Shown here: piece after piece, positions 27,951-36,500 of the stretch
How positions within the stretch are numbered: position 1 is the stretch's first letter
Layout: each line of letters opens with the position of its first letter
From: Anaeromassilibacillus senegalensis
GTDB taxonomy: Bacteria; Bacillota; Clostridia; Oscillospirales; Acutalibacteraceae
DNA: 64,000 nucleotides
Direction: 5' to 3'
Assembly (NCBI RefSeq): GCF_001261775.1
Contig: NZ_LN868537.1
Location: forward strand, 620,001-684,000
Translations under genes and position numbers: made by a program
The notes under the pieces: model-generated
The model's database searches: none
What the model was told of the DNA's origin: nothing
The model's input: the letters and a program-made list of their open reading frames with translations, nothing else

Positions 27951-29706
27951 TTACAGCAGCTCCTTGCACACCCGCCGGCATCTGTCCCATCGCAGCGGCA
28001 TCCGGCATTACGGAAACCGCCATGCCAGGCTGTACCTGTTTGCCGTCCGCAATCAGCATCATCCCTTCCGTGAGGCCTTCTCCGGAAATTTCCACCTCAT
28101 AATCGGTTTCCAGTCCCTGTGTAACCGGGATGGCCTCCGCAACAGACGTGCCGTCCTCCTGCGTTTTAACGGTGTAGACAACGGTGCTGCCGTCCGCAGC
28201 CATTGAAAGCGCGTCGTACGGAACCGCAAAAACACCGTCCTTTTGCTCTGTCACGATGTCTGCCCGCGCGGTCATGCCGATCCGAAGTCCCGTGTCTTTG
28301 GAAGAAACAATGACGGTTGCGTCAAACTCCACGTCCTTGGTATTGGCAGCGTCGCTTTTACCGCTGTCTCCAAGGGGCGTTTTTACCGCGGTCGGCGCCA
28401 CCTTCTCCAGATAACCTTCAAACTCACCGTCTCCGGTCGCATCGGCTTTAATAATAGCCGGCATGTTGGGTTGAATAATGTTGACGTCGTATTCTTTGAT
28501 TTTGACATCCAGCTGAAGCGCATCCGTATTTTCAATGACAAACATCACGCCGCTGGGGCTGGCGCCTTCTGTCGCATAGACGGCGGTAATCGTGCCGGAA
28601 ACCGGCGCCGTCACGGTACAGTTCTCCAATTTGCTCTGCATATTTTTCAGCTCTTCGCGTGCGGCGCGATCGTCTGCGGAAAGCTTGCTGCTCTCCACCG
28701 CCTGAAGGGAATCTTCCAATCCCTGTGTGACCGCCGCCTGTGCCGATTTTTGCGCCTTCAGCGCATTGTTATATGTATCCTTTGCTTTAGACAGATTTGT
28801 TTCAAACGTTTCCAACTGGGTATTGACCGACTTTTGAACTGCATCCAGATTCTTTTTCGCCGTATCATAGGCCTGCTGCGCATCTGTTACATTTTGGCGA
28901 AGCTGTGTGATACTGAGACTTGGCGTCCCCTTCATATACAGGGAATCCGCCTCGCTTTCCGCTTCCGCCAGGGCTTCCTTGGCCTCCAGAAGGTCCGCTT
29001 TCAGCTCCTCTTCGTCGTCACTTTTGTTCCTGACCGCCTTTTCATACGCTTTCAATGCCTTGTCATAATCCTTTTTCAAGCTGTCATAATAGCTTCCCAG
29101 CTCGTTGCGGCGGTCCTTCAGCGCCTGCTCTGCTCTTCCAAGTTCGGTTTCCGCCTTTTCAAAAGCGGACTGTGCCGAAATTTGCTCCGCATTCAAGTTC
29201 GCATCCAAATTGGCCTTTGCATTATCCAGATCCTTTTGCGCGTTGTCCACGCTGAGCTTCGCTTCGTTCACAGTCTGCTGTGCGGTATTCAGCTGTGTGT
29301 TCAGGCCTTCCTCCACATTGCTCTTTTCATCGTTATACTTTTTCTGACTGGATTTAATCTGTTGTTCGCTTGTCGCTTTTGAAGAAGCAAGGGAAAGCTG
29401 TTTCTGCTTAATGCTCTGCTGTAAATCGTCAGAATCCAGGAGGCATAACACATCACCGGCATTGACGCGATCACCGACCTCAACCATAATGTTTTTAATT
29501 GGATAGGTGAGATTGGAATACACGTTTACAGCGTCTGTGCTCTCCACATTACCGCTGGTACTGACCGTACTGCGAAGCGTTGTCTTTTGCAGCGGAGAGA
29601 GCTCAACGGGCATTGCCATTGGTCCTGTATTCTGGGGCCGCAGGAACATTGCGCCAACTGCAACAGCAGCCAAGATTCCAACAACAATTAAAACTTTCTT
29701 TTTCAC
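27943..29706 (-). CDS. HlyD/MacA-like membrane fusion adaptor
   Basis: A 587-residue efflux adaptor. An N-terminal membrane anchor (VLIVVGILAAVAVGAMFL) is followed by half of a biotinyl-lipoyl-like domain (VYSNLTYPIKNIMVEVGDRV), a long charged coiled coil (about residues 100-360, rich in K/E/A), the second lipoyl half (VTAPVSGTITAVYATEG), and beta-barrel and membrane-proximal domains. It would bridge the MacB-type permease to the cell wall space. The start is GTG 29706 with TGGAGG upstream. The coiled coil is longer than in typical MacA, perhaps reflecting wall thickness. Confidence 0.92.
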   Translation of the reverse strand: MKKKVLIVVGILAAVAVGAMFLRPQNTGPMAMPVELSPLQKTTLRSTVSTSGNVESTDAVNVYSNLTYPIKNIMVEVGDRVNAGDVLCLLDSDDLQQSIKQKQLSLASSKATSEQQIKSSQKKYNDEKSNVEEGLNTQLNTAQQTVNEAKLSVDNAQKDLDNAKANLDANLNAEQISAQSAFEKAETELGRAEQALKDRRNELGSYYDSLKKDYDKALKAYEKAVRNKSDDEEELKADLLEAKEALAEAESEADSLYMKGTPSLSITQLRQNVTDAQQAYDTAKKNLDAVQKSVNTQLETFETNLSKAKDTYNNALKAQKSAQAAVTQGLEDSLQAVESSKLSADDRAAREELKNMQSKLENCTVTAPVSGTITAVYATEGASPSGVMFVIENTDALQLDVKIKEYDVNIIQPNMPAIIKADATGDGEFEGYLEKVAPTAVKTPLGDSGKSDAANTKDVEFDATVIVSSKDTGLRIGMTARADIVTEQKDGVFAVPYDALSMAADGSTVVYTVKTQEDGTSVAEAIPVTQGLETDYEVEISGEGLTEGMMLIADGKQVQPGMAVSVMPDAAAMGQMPAGVQGAAVNE

Positions 29707-29787
29707 AATGATCGACCTCCATTATTTTTCCATAAAACACATCAACATAAGACCAATGGAAAACTTGTGATCTTCTGTTCTTTTTAA

Positions 29788-29823
29788 TTGTACCAATCAA
29801 CTAGTACAATAATACACATGTGT
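29788..29823. promoter_or_regulatory. Operator-like inverted repeats upstream of the MacB-type operon
   Basis: TTGTAC and GTACAA are separated by 10 nt (29788-29809), and a palindrome ACACATGTGT follows (29814-29823). The first resembles YtrA-type GntR operators. No regulator gene adjoins. Confidence 0.45.
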
Positions 29824-29961
29824 TTCTGAAAAGTCAAGGGATTGATTCGTTTATTAAGATTTATTTAAGCTTTTCATCTATTTTAACAAGTCTGTTCCCT
29901 TTCGGGACAGAATCTTCTTAAAAACGTAATAACAAATCCTGTCATGATACACAAACAAGAT

Positions 29962-29991
29962 TTGACAAACCTCCGTTGCGGAAGGTATACT
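29962..29991 (+). promoter_or_regulatory. Sigma-A promoter of the ECF-S gene
   Basis: TTGACA (29962-29967), 18 nt, TATACT (29986-29991). A near-consensus promoter about 165 bp before the start codon, implying a long leader. Confidence 0.85.
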
Positions 29992-30000
29992 ATTTCTATA

Positions 30001-30118
30001 ATTGCTGTCTGAAGGCAGCCGCCATGAACCGATTGAAATCCAATAATGGGACGTACAGCACTTTACCGCCGGTGATATCCCGTGGCAGGAAGCCGCGGAT
30101 TATGTTTCCGGTTTTTTT
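30001..30118 (+). promoter_or_regulatory. Structured leader with terminator, candidate riboswitch of unassigned class
   Basis: A closing stem TGCTGT (30003-30008) with ACAGCA (30055-30060) encloses a nested hairpin CCAT/ATGG and ATTG/CAAT. It is followed by a terminator: CCGG outer pairs (30069-30072 with 30108-30111), inner CCGTGGC/GCCGCGG (30080-30098), then T7 (30112-30118). I compared it by eye with TPP, cobalamin, THF, preQ1, FMN, SAM, ZTP and yybP-ykoY patterns and could not match it. Confidence 0.5.
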
Positions 30119-30155
30119 GTGTTGTCCAAAAGATTCAAGGAGGGCTCTTTCAGAC

Positions 30156-30692
30156 ATGTTTCAGAAAAAAGTACATTTTCAGGCGGTTCGCCTGACGGAA
30201 ACAGCGCTTTGCATTGCGCTTGGCCTGCTTCTGCCAACTGTATTCCACGCGTTCGGGGCAGGGAATGTTCTGCTCCCCATGCATATCCCGGTATTGCTTT
30301 GCGGTCTTTTATGCGGGTGGCAGTACGGCGCGGTGTGCGGCATGGTGGTTCCGTTCCTTTCCAGCGTCTTCACGGGAATGCCCCCCATTTTCCCCGTCGG
30401 CACGGCAATGATCTTTGAGCTTTGCGCCTACGGCATGCTGGCCGGCCTTTTGTACCGTGTACGGAACTGGAACGTCTATGCCGCGTTAATTGGCGCAATG
30501 TTGGGGGGACGGCTTGTCAGTGGGGTTGCCAATACAATCCTGATGGGGATTGCCGGGAAACCTTACGGCTTTTCTATTTTCCTTTCCAGTGCATTTATCA
30601 CCGCCTGGCCGGGCATTGTATTGCAGTTGGTATTGATCCCCATCCTGATCCTCAGCCTGCAAAAGTCCGGTCTGATTACCAGAGAAACCTGA
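30156..30692 (+). CDS. ECF transporter S component (vitamin uptake)
   Basis: A 178-residue membrane protein with about six helices, the size and layout of an energy-coupling-factor substrate-binding (S) component. The early RLTETALCIALGLLLPTVFH and the PMHIPVLLCGLLCGWQYGAV block, followed by PFLSSVFTGMPP, are like the COG4684 group, to which pantothenate transporters (PanT) belong. The substrate is not established. ATG 30156 follows AAGGAGG; the longer frame reads through the leader. The shared EcfA/T module is not in this window, as is usual for group II systems. The leader terminator suggests ligand-controlled expression. Confidence 0.8.
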   Translation: MFQKKVHFQAVRLTETALCIALGLLLPTVFHAFGAGNVLLPMHIPVLLCGLLCGWQYGAVCGMVVPFLSSVFTGMPPIFPVGTAMIFELCAYGMLAGLLYRVRNWNVYAALIGAMLGGRLVSGVANTILMGIAGKPYGFSIFLSSAFITAWPGIVLQLVLIPILILSLQKSGLITRET

Positions 30693-30728
30693 AATTGAGC
30701 AGTAGAATCACATCGCTTATTCAAACAT

Positions 30729-30770
30729 AAAAATGCCATTGACAGCCTGAAGCTGTCAGTGGCATTTTTT
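30729..30770. terminator. Bidirectional terminator between ECF-S and SGNH genes
   Basis: A long stem AAAAATGCCA-TTGACAGC with GCTGTCA-GTGGCATTTTTT lies between convergent genes, with A-run and T-run on either side. Confidence 0.92.
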
Positions 30771-30837
30771 ATTGATGCAATTTCTCAGCGATAAAACTGG
30801 TTTTCAACCGAGTGATAAATACAAGACAGCAAAACGA

Positions 30838-32490
30838 TTAAAAATTGCCTAAAAGCTTTCCGGCAATCTTTTCCCCCAACAGCGCGCGGCCCAGATCATT
30901 GGGATGCGTACCGTCGCCAACGGGGAAATAATATGCCCGGTTAATCTTGTTGATGCCTAAAGTGCGATACAGGTCAACCGCCGGCGTTTTGTAATCCGCC
31001 GCCACTTGCAGAAGCCCGTCGCCGAACTCGTAAAGGTGCTTGCCGCCTGTGAAGGTCTTATCATCACTGTCCGTTTGTGTGTCGTTCCAGTAGCGGTAAA
31101 TTGGTGTGAGCAGCAGCACTTTGAGATTGGGGTACGCCGCCCAAAGCTTTTCCAGTGCATAACGGCAAGCACCCAAGTACGTGGTGGTGTCCTTTGGATC
31201 CTCGGTGTTATCCAGCGCAACCCCGCCTTGGACGTCGTTGGTCCCATACAGGACTGTCACATAGTCCACTTTGCTCCAGTCGATGGCCTTTAAGGTTGCC
31301 ACGCGGTTCGCTGCGTAATTTGCGGTATGTCCCACCGCCGCTTCCTGTAATGTGTAATCTTTGGAGGTTATAGCATCCACCAGCCGATACATGCTAAAGG
31401 CGTCATAGTACTGGTCGGTATGATGACTCATCCGGCAGCCACCCACTCCAAGGTTATACACCTGCATACCAGTCAGCTTTGCAATTACGGAGGGATAGTC
31501 TACCGGCGGCTGAAAATCCCCTGTAATGCTGTCTCCAAAGCAGGCCAGCGTCCTGCCCTGCAGACGGCTGACCGGAATCTCTATATTGCCGCTTGCATCT
31601 GGTTCCCTGCCATTGATTGTAAAAAGTTTAGACTTGGCTTCAGAATAGTACACGGAACAGGCTGGTGTCGATTCATAATGCAATTTGTCCGTGTATTCCG
31701 GGAATACCAGCTCCCCCGTAAATGAACCGGACTGATTCAGGATTGGAGTATGTCCGCTCTCTGCGTCCGCGTAATTGATGTACAAATCCTTGAAGCGAAC
31801 CTGATAGCCATTTACCAACTCTGAGATTTCTTTACCCGCGTAATATTCCAAAAGTACATCTGGCGTCGTTGCTACGAACTCCCAGGAATTCAATCTGGCA
31901 TGATCGACTTCTGTGGTGTTTATAAGCAAATCACCTTTAGACCCATTGTTTACACTGGCCAATAAAAAACGCCCAAAATGCATTCCTGTGTTTGTTGAAT
32001 CCGGTGTAAGCCCTGTTGTATGGATATACAGCTTATAGGCCTTCCCCACTTCCAATCCAGTAAACTTCATGGAAAAGAAAATTTGATACCAGCCACTGGG
32101 TGGGGTATCCCCGATGGTCACGGTAAATTCATAGCATCCGTTCTCATTGTTCTCCGTCAGCCAGTGCAGTGTCCGGCCCGCGCTGTCCATGTCTTTTACC
32201 GTATCGGAATAGACACGGTAACTGCACGTCCCAGATGAAACCAGTTTGACGCTGCCAATAGAAGAACCTGACAGCCGGCAGGGCGTCTGACTGTAAAATA
32301 TCCAGTCCGACCCGCCGCTCACAGGGATGTCCACAGTCACCTCCCTGGAACCGTCGTATTCCCCTTCCACCGCTCCGGTAAACATCAGCTTGTTTGGATT
32401 TTTCAGCGCCTGCGGCAAATTTGCCAGCGAATTGTAATCCATCTGCTTATCTCCGCTCGTTGTACGGATTTTCGTAATGTAATCGGCCAT
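30838..32490 (-). CDS. SGNH/GDSL hydrolase with phage-tail-like N-terminal module
   Basis: A 550-residue protein. Residues 1-60 have the repeat-like start found in Firmicutes prophage tail/fibre proteins (ITKIRTTSGDKQMDYNSLAN, then FTGAVEGEYDGSREVTVDIP). A jelly-roll-like middle of about 240 residues follows. The C-terminal SGNH esterase has Ser321 in FGDSITG, Gly in NLGVGG, Asn in GTND (416-419) and the Asp/His pair in DGTHPND (526-529). All four blocks are intact, so it should be an active esterase, for example deacetylating carbohydrate. There is no signal peptide. It follows a BppU-like gene by 15 nt. Confidence 0.85.
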   Translation of the reverse strand: MADYITKIRTTSGDKQMDYNSLANLPQALKNPNKLMFTGAVEGEYDGSREVTVDIPVSGGSDWIFYSQTPCRLSGSSIGSVKLVSSGTCSYRVYSDTVKDMDSAGRTLHWLTENNENGCYEFTVTIGDTPPSGWYQIFFSMKFTGLEVGKAYKLYIHTTGLTPDSTNTGMHFGRFLLASVNNGSKGDLLINTTEVDHARLNSWEFVATTPDVLLEYYAGKEISELVNGYQVRFKDLYINYADAESGHTPILNQSGSFTGELVFPEYTDKLHYESTPACSVYYSEAKSKLFTINGREPDASGNIEIPVSRLQGRTLACFGDSITGDFQPPVDYPSVIAKLTGMQVYNLGVGGCRMSHHTDQYYDAFSMYRLVDAITSKDYTLQEAAVGHTANYAANRVATLKAIDWSKVDYVTVLYGTNDVQGGVALDNTEDPKDTTTYLGACRYALEKLWAAYPNLKVLLLTPIYRYWNDTQTDSDDKTFTGGKHLYEFGDGLLQVAADYKTPAVDLYRTLGINKINRAYYFPVGDGTHPNDLGRALLGEKIAGKLLGNF

Positions 32491-32505
32491 TTTCTAACCT
32501 CCTCA

Positions 32506-33234
32506 TCAAAATAACAGGACCCCATCCTGGTTCATTTCAGGCGCCTTTTTCAAAATCAGTACGCCACGGGAATCCATATCCGGCGTGGTACGGAAAACCA
32601 GCGTTCCGTCCGCGTCTACTCCGGGAGCCCTGCCAATCCCAAGCAAAGACTCCACATATTCTTTTATTTCTTCCCTGCTCATGCCTGTTCCCGAAGCGGC
32701 GACCCCCGTGTCATGCAGCCCTTCAATCGAATCATCCCACACATACCAATTGCCGTTTTCGCCAATTTGCGGTGAACAGCGGGCGGCTTTTGCAGCGCGG
32801 TCCGCGTCGGTCTCCACAGCGCTCTTTGCGTTCATAATCCGCATTTCATAATCTGTAAATTCCGACGGCAGCGGTGACGGCAATACATCTGGTGCGTTGA
32901 TACTGTTCTTCACGCTAAAACCTAATTTCGCGGACTTTTTCACACGACCATCCGATGCACTTGCCCGAAGCTGTGCAAGAATTGTTCCGTTCTGCAAACC
33001 GTATTCTTTTTTTACTGGAATAGATAAACGTAAATTTCCGTTTTCCAACGTTTTTTCGACTGCCCAAATATTCCTTTTTTTATCCTGTACCGTCTCCAAA
33101 ACGATATTCCACGTCCAATATTCGGTTCCGAAGACTTGTATTTGGATGGTATGCACCTGATTCTCTCCCACATATCCAAGGACAGTATCCTCCCCTTTTA
33201 CTGAAAAAGTCCAGTTTTTATTTAATATAATCAC
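32506..33234 (-). CDS. Phage baseplate BppU-like protein
   Basis: A 242-residue protein. The N-terminal 110 residues (LNKNWTFSVKGEDTVLGYVG and following beta strands) look like the N-terminal domain of phage baseplate upper proteins. A helical segment (YEMRIMNAKSAVETDADRAA) follows, then a C-terminus with tandem short repeats (PGVDADGTLVFRT, PDMDSRGVLILKK, PEMNQDGVLLF). No other phage structural, lysis or integrase genes occur near it. It is in a two-gene unit with the SGNH hydrolase. Possible roles are a host-used fibre, or a remnant of a prophage or tailocin. Confidence 0.7.
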   Translation of the reverse strand: MIILNKNWTFSVKGEDTVLGYVGENQVHTIQIQVFGTEYWTWNIVLETVQDKKRNIWAVEKTLENGNLRLSIPVKKEYGLQNGTILAQLRASASDGRVKKSAKLGFSVKNSINAPDVLPSPLPSEFTDYEMRIMNAKSAVETDADRAAKAARCSPQIGENGNWYVWDDSIEGLHDTGVAASGTGMSREEIKEYVESLLGIGRAPGVDADGTLVFRTTPDMDSRGVLILKKAPEMNQDGVLLF

Positions 33235-33541
33235 TAACCCACCTCCTCTGCATCAACATGCCAAATCATTTCGTAAAGATTCCCCCCTTTCATATACAAT
33301 TTTTCAATCCCATAAATTTGCCTGTGCGGGTAAATTCGCATAAACAAAAGGCGGTTCCAGCTATTAACTGGAACCGCCTTTTTAAAGTCTTGCCGTATTT
33401 GAAAATTCAGTTGGGATTATTTGCAGATGTTACGTCACGAAACATCCTCTTTATCATCCGCCGCCGTTCGTCACCGTGTAATGCTTCTGTGTGGTTTCGC
33501 CGGGAATCTTCAGTTGGGACGCGCTTACAGCGAAAATTACT
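33235..33541. other. Intergenic region with terminator and a possible decayed reading frame
   Basis: It contains the terminator at 33346-33383. Between 33454 and 33541 the minus strand has an open frame ending QLKIPGETTQKHYTVTNGGG, which resembles the C-terminal end of the neighbouring GH95 protein (see findings). No independent start is supported. Confidence 0.5.
33346..33383 (-). terminator. Terminator of the GH95-type gene
   Basis: A 15-bp stem AAAAGGCGGTTCCAG/CTGGAACCGCCTTTT, with T-runs on both sides, lies downstream of the large glycosidase gene. Confidence 0.9.
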
Positions 33542-36500
33542 TTAAACAATTGTGATAGCACAATGCTGTTGCGGTTTCTCATTTGGCATCGCGGTATACA
33601 CGCCGGTGCTCTGGCCGGGTGCGCCAACCGCCCAGACCCGGTAATAATACTCATTTCCGATTCTTGAGACAAACTGGGTTTTGAGTACATTGCCGTTGCC
33701 TACCGTAAAGCTCGGCGTCATGACACTGCCGTTAAGAACCGTCATCTTAAAGCAGTACGCGCTGCCCTTCTTTAAGGTGAAATTGACAGTCGTGTCGGAA
33801 CGGACGGATTTCTGTACCGCCGCGCCGGTCACGGCAACCGCTGTTCCTGCATTGCCATAAGCATTGGAGACGTTGCCAGAGGAACCACTGGCCGGTTTGC
33901 TGGGTCTTGTGGGCTTCATGGGTTCTTCCGGTTTCTCCGCCGGAAGCAAACCATTGCGGGCTTTCCATACGCTGGCGATTGCCGCCGTAATTTCTTCTGG
34001 TTTCGCATCCTCATTGTAATACATATCCCAAGCGTCGTCCAGAGAGGTGCGCAGAACCGCATAGCTTTCCTGGGTATAATCGTCCGGATCGAGTGCTTCG
34101 GATTCGTCAAGCAGTTCCTTCAGGGCCTCTCTGCTGGGTGTGAGACGCAGATCTTCGATCGCTTCACGCAACGATTCTGCCAGTTTGTCGACTTGCTCCT
34201 GGGTTGCATTGCCGTCTGCCAAAAGTTCTTCGGCTTGCGGAAGCAGTTCGCTGAAGCGATCTTTTTCCGGACCGTCCATATATTTATCCAGATCGATTTC
34301 CTGTGCTTCCTTTACAAAGAACTCCAAAGTTTCCGTGTTTGCGCGGTATTTCAAGCGCATGATCGCGTCGTACAGTTGATTGACCGCTTTTTCGACTTCC
34401 GCCTTCAGCGTTTCGCCCTCGTCATTGTAGATTTCTTGCGCATAGGCGAGCGCTTCCGCGTAACCTTCCCGACTGGCCGGAGTAAAGGCCTCTAAATCCA
34501 GCATGAATGCGTAATCAAGCCAGTATGCCAGCTTATCCTTGGTGCCTTCTTCGAAGGAAAGGTAATGCATCATATTGAGCAATTCTCTCCATGCTTTATT
34601 TACCCCGTCCTGTGTTGCCGCGCTGTCTTCATAAACAGCCTGCGCCTTATTGCGCGCGGCGATAAACTTTTTGCGGACAGACAGTACCAGCTTTTCAAGC
34701 TGCTCGTCGGTTACTTCATTCGCCTTATTCAGCATAGTTTCCAGGATGTCCTTATGTATGGTCGTAAAGGCAAACCGCAGGGAGATCTTGTCTTTGGGCA
34801 TGGTAAACGTATAGGTAAAGCCATCCGCTTCAAACGGGATTTCCGCTCCGTTCAGCGTTGCCCCTGCAAACGGGCCGTTTACCGGGGTAAAGGTCAGGCG
34901 GATTTCTTCGCCCGCCTGAACAGCCGCGCCAAACATGCCGTCCTTCTCGATGAGTGCTTCATACGCACCCTCCACGGACAGTTCCGCGTTTGCTCCGTAC
35001 TGTATCGTCAGGACCTGCTGATCGGACGTGATGCGAACCGTTTTTTCGGCGCGGACGGACGGGTCGGCCTTGCAAAGGGCGATTACCGTGACGTCGCCCA
35101 CACGCAACGCTTTCAGATTTCCGTTTTTATCGATGGAAGCCGCGCCGGTTCCGTTTTCCACCAGATAAACGGGTGCAATTCCAACCGAAATCCAGTCCAT
35201 GTTGGAAATGCCGGAAGCCTCTACCTCTGCCGAAACCCGCATGCTTTCACCGATCTGGAACGTGTCCTGCGGGACGTTGAGCGTGACCGCATCGATGGGA
35301 TAATATGTGACCGGCTTATCCTTCTCAACGAACTGGAAAGCTGACGCTTCTTCCGCGGAAACCAACGTGCCATCCGCTGAAATGCCCTTTGTACCATCAT
35401 CGATCAGGATACGGTACCCGTCTTTCTCTGCGGACAATTTCCAGACCGCGCCCTGCACGTTCTGGACCAGCGCACCGTCTTCTGCGGCCAATGCGCGGCC
35501 CGACCCGGTGTTGATCAGTCTGATACCGCCGCCCTGCTGGGATACCAGCTTCCAGACCTGATGCCTGCCGTAGTCCTCCTGTGCGGGGATGGTCATGATA
35601 TTGCCGTTGGAATCCATCTTTTCCGCGCTGAGGTATTCTCTGTTTGCTTTGTTTTGGAACGCGACGTAGCCGTTCTTTGTGACAATGCGCTTCCACTTCT
35701 GCGCATCGTCTTCCGGATTCTTCACCGTATTGCAGACCTTGTCCGTCTCCGGATGGATGGCAAGGACCTTTTGGCTGGCGCCATCCCAATCGCCACCCTT
35801 CCATTCCTGACAGGTCTCAAGATACACATAGCCGCCGCCCGCGTTGGCCAGGCGCAGCTGTGAGAGTCCCGCCGGGTCCAGGGACGCCCCCGCGCCCCAG
35901 CTCCACATTTCGCCGTATTCGTCCGCCCAGTTGTTGCCGCGGACAAACAGATAGACCTTATTAGAAACATTCAGATACCCTGCGGTTTTACCGGGTGTCT
36001 TCCAGGACGGCAGCTTGCCGTCGTCGTAGACATAGGAGGGGAACTCTGTCCACAGCGCGTTGTCCGGCAGGGTAGCTTCCATTGTCTTAGTGGAAACAGT
36101 TCCATTTTCCGCACGGTTCTGGTCCTGTGCAGTCAGGGCACTTTCTCCACTCTGAACAACATAATATCCATCCTTCACCTCGGAGAGGGAGAACATCGCC
36201 GTAACGGTCTCGCCCTCGGAAAGGGACAGGCGCACGTTTCCATTTTTATCGAATTCCGGCGTTTTTCCGTTTATCTGAACATTTTTCCAAGCAACACCGC
36301 ATTTTAACGTGATGGTTTGATCCGTATTAGAAGTAATTTCAGCCCGAACTTCACCGTTTGCCCGGCTCCATTCCATGCTGTCCACCGTCGCCTGGGTTCT
36401 GGCATGCAGGCCGGTGATACTACCCTCATCCCAATCTTCCGGAAGCGCGGGTAAAAGCTCAATTTCACCATTGCGGTTACCGTCGTTTTCGGTCTCAAAG

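Larger units (their letters stand above)
29707..30155. other. Divergent intergenic region with operator, promoter and structured leader
   Basis: No gene. The left half holds the operator-like repeats and probably the promoter of the leftward efflux operon. The right half holds a sigma-A promoter (29962-29991) and the structured leader of the ECF-S gene. Confidence 0.7.

Noticed and set aside
28243..29382. 379-residue plus-strand open frame
   Set aside because: Antisense to the coiled coil of the HlyD-like adaptor, whose repeated K/E/A codons keep the opposite frame open.
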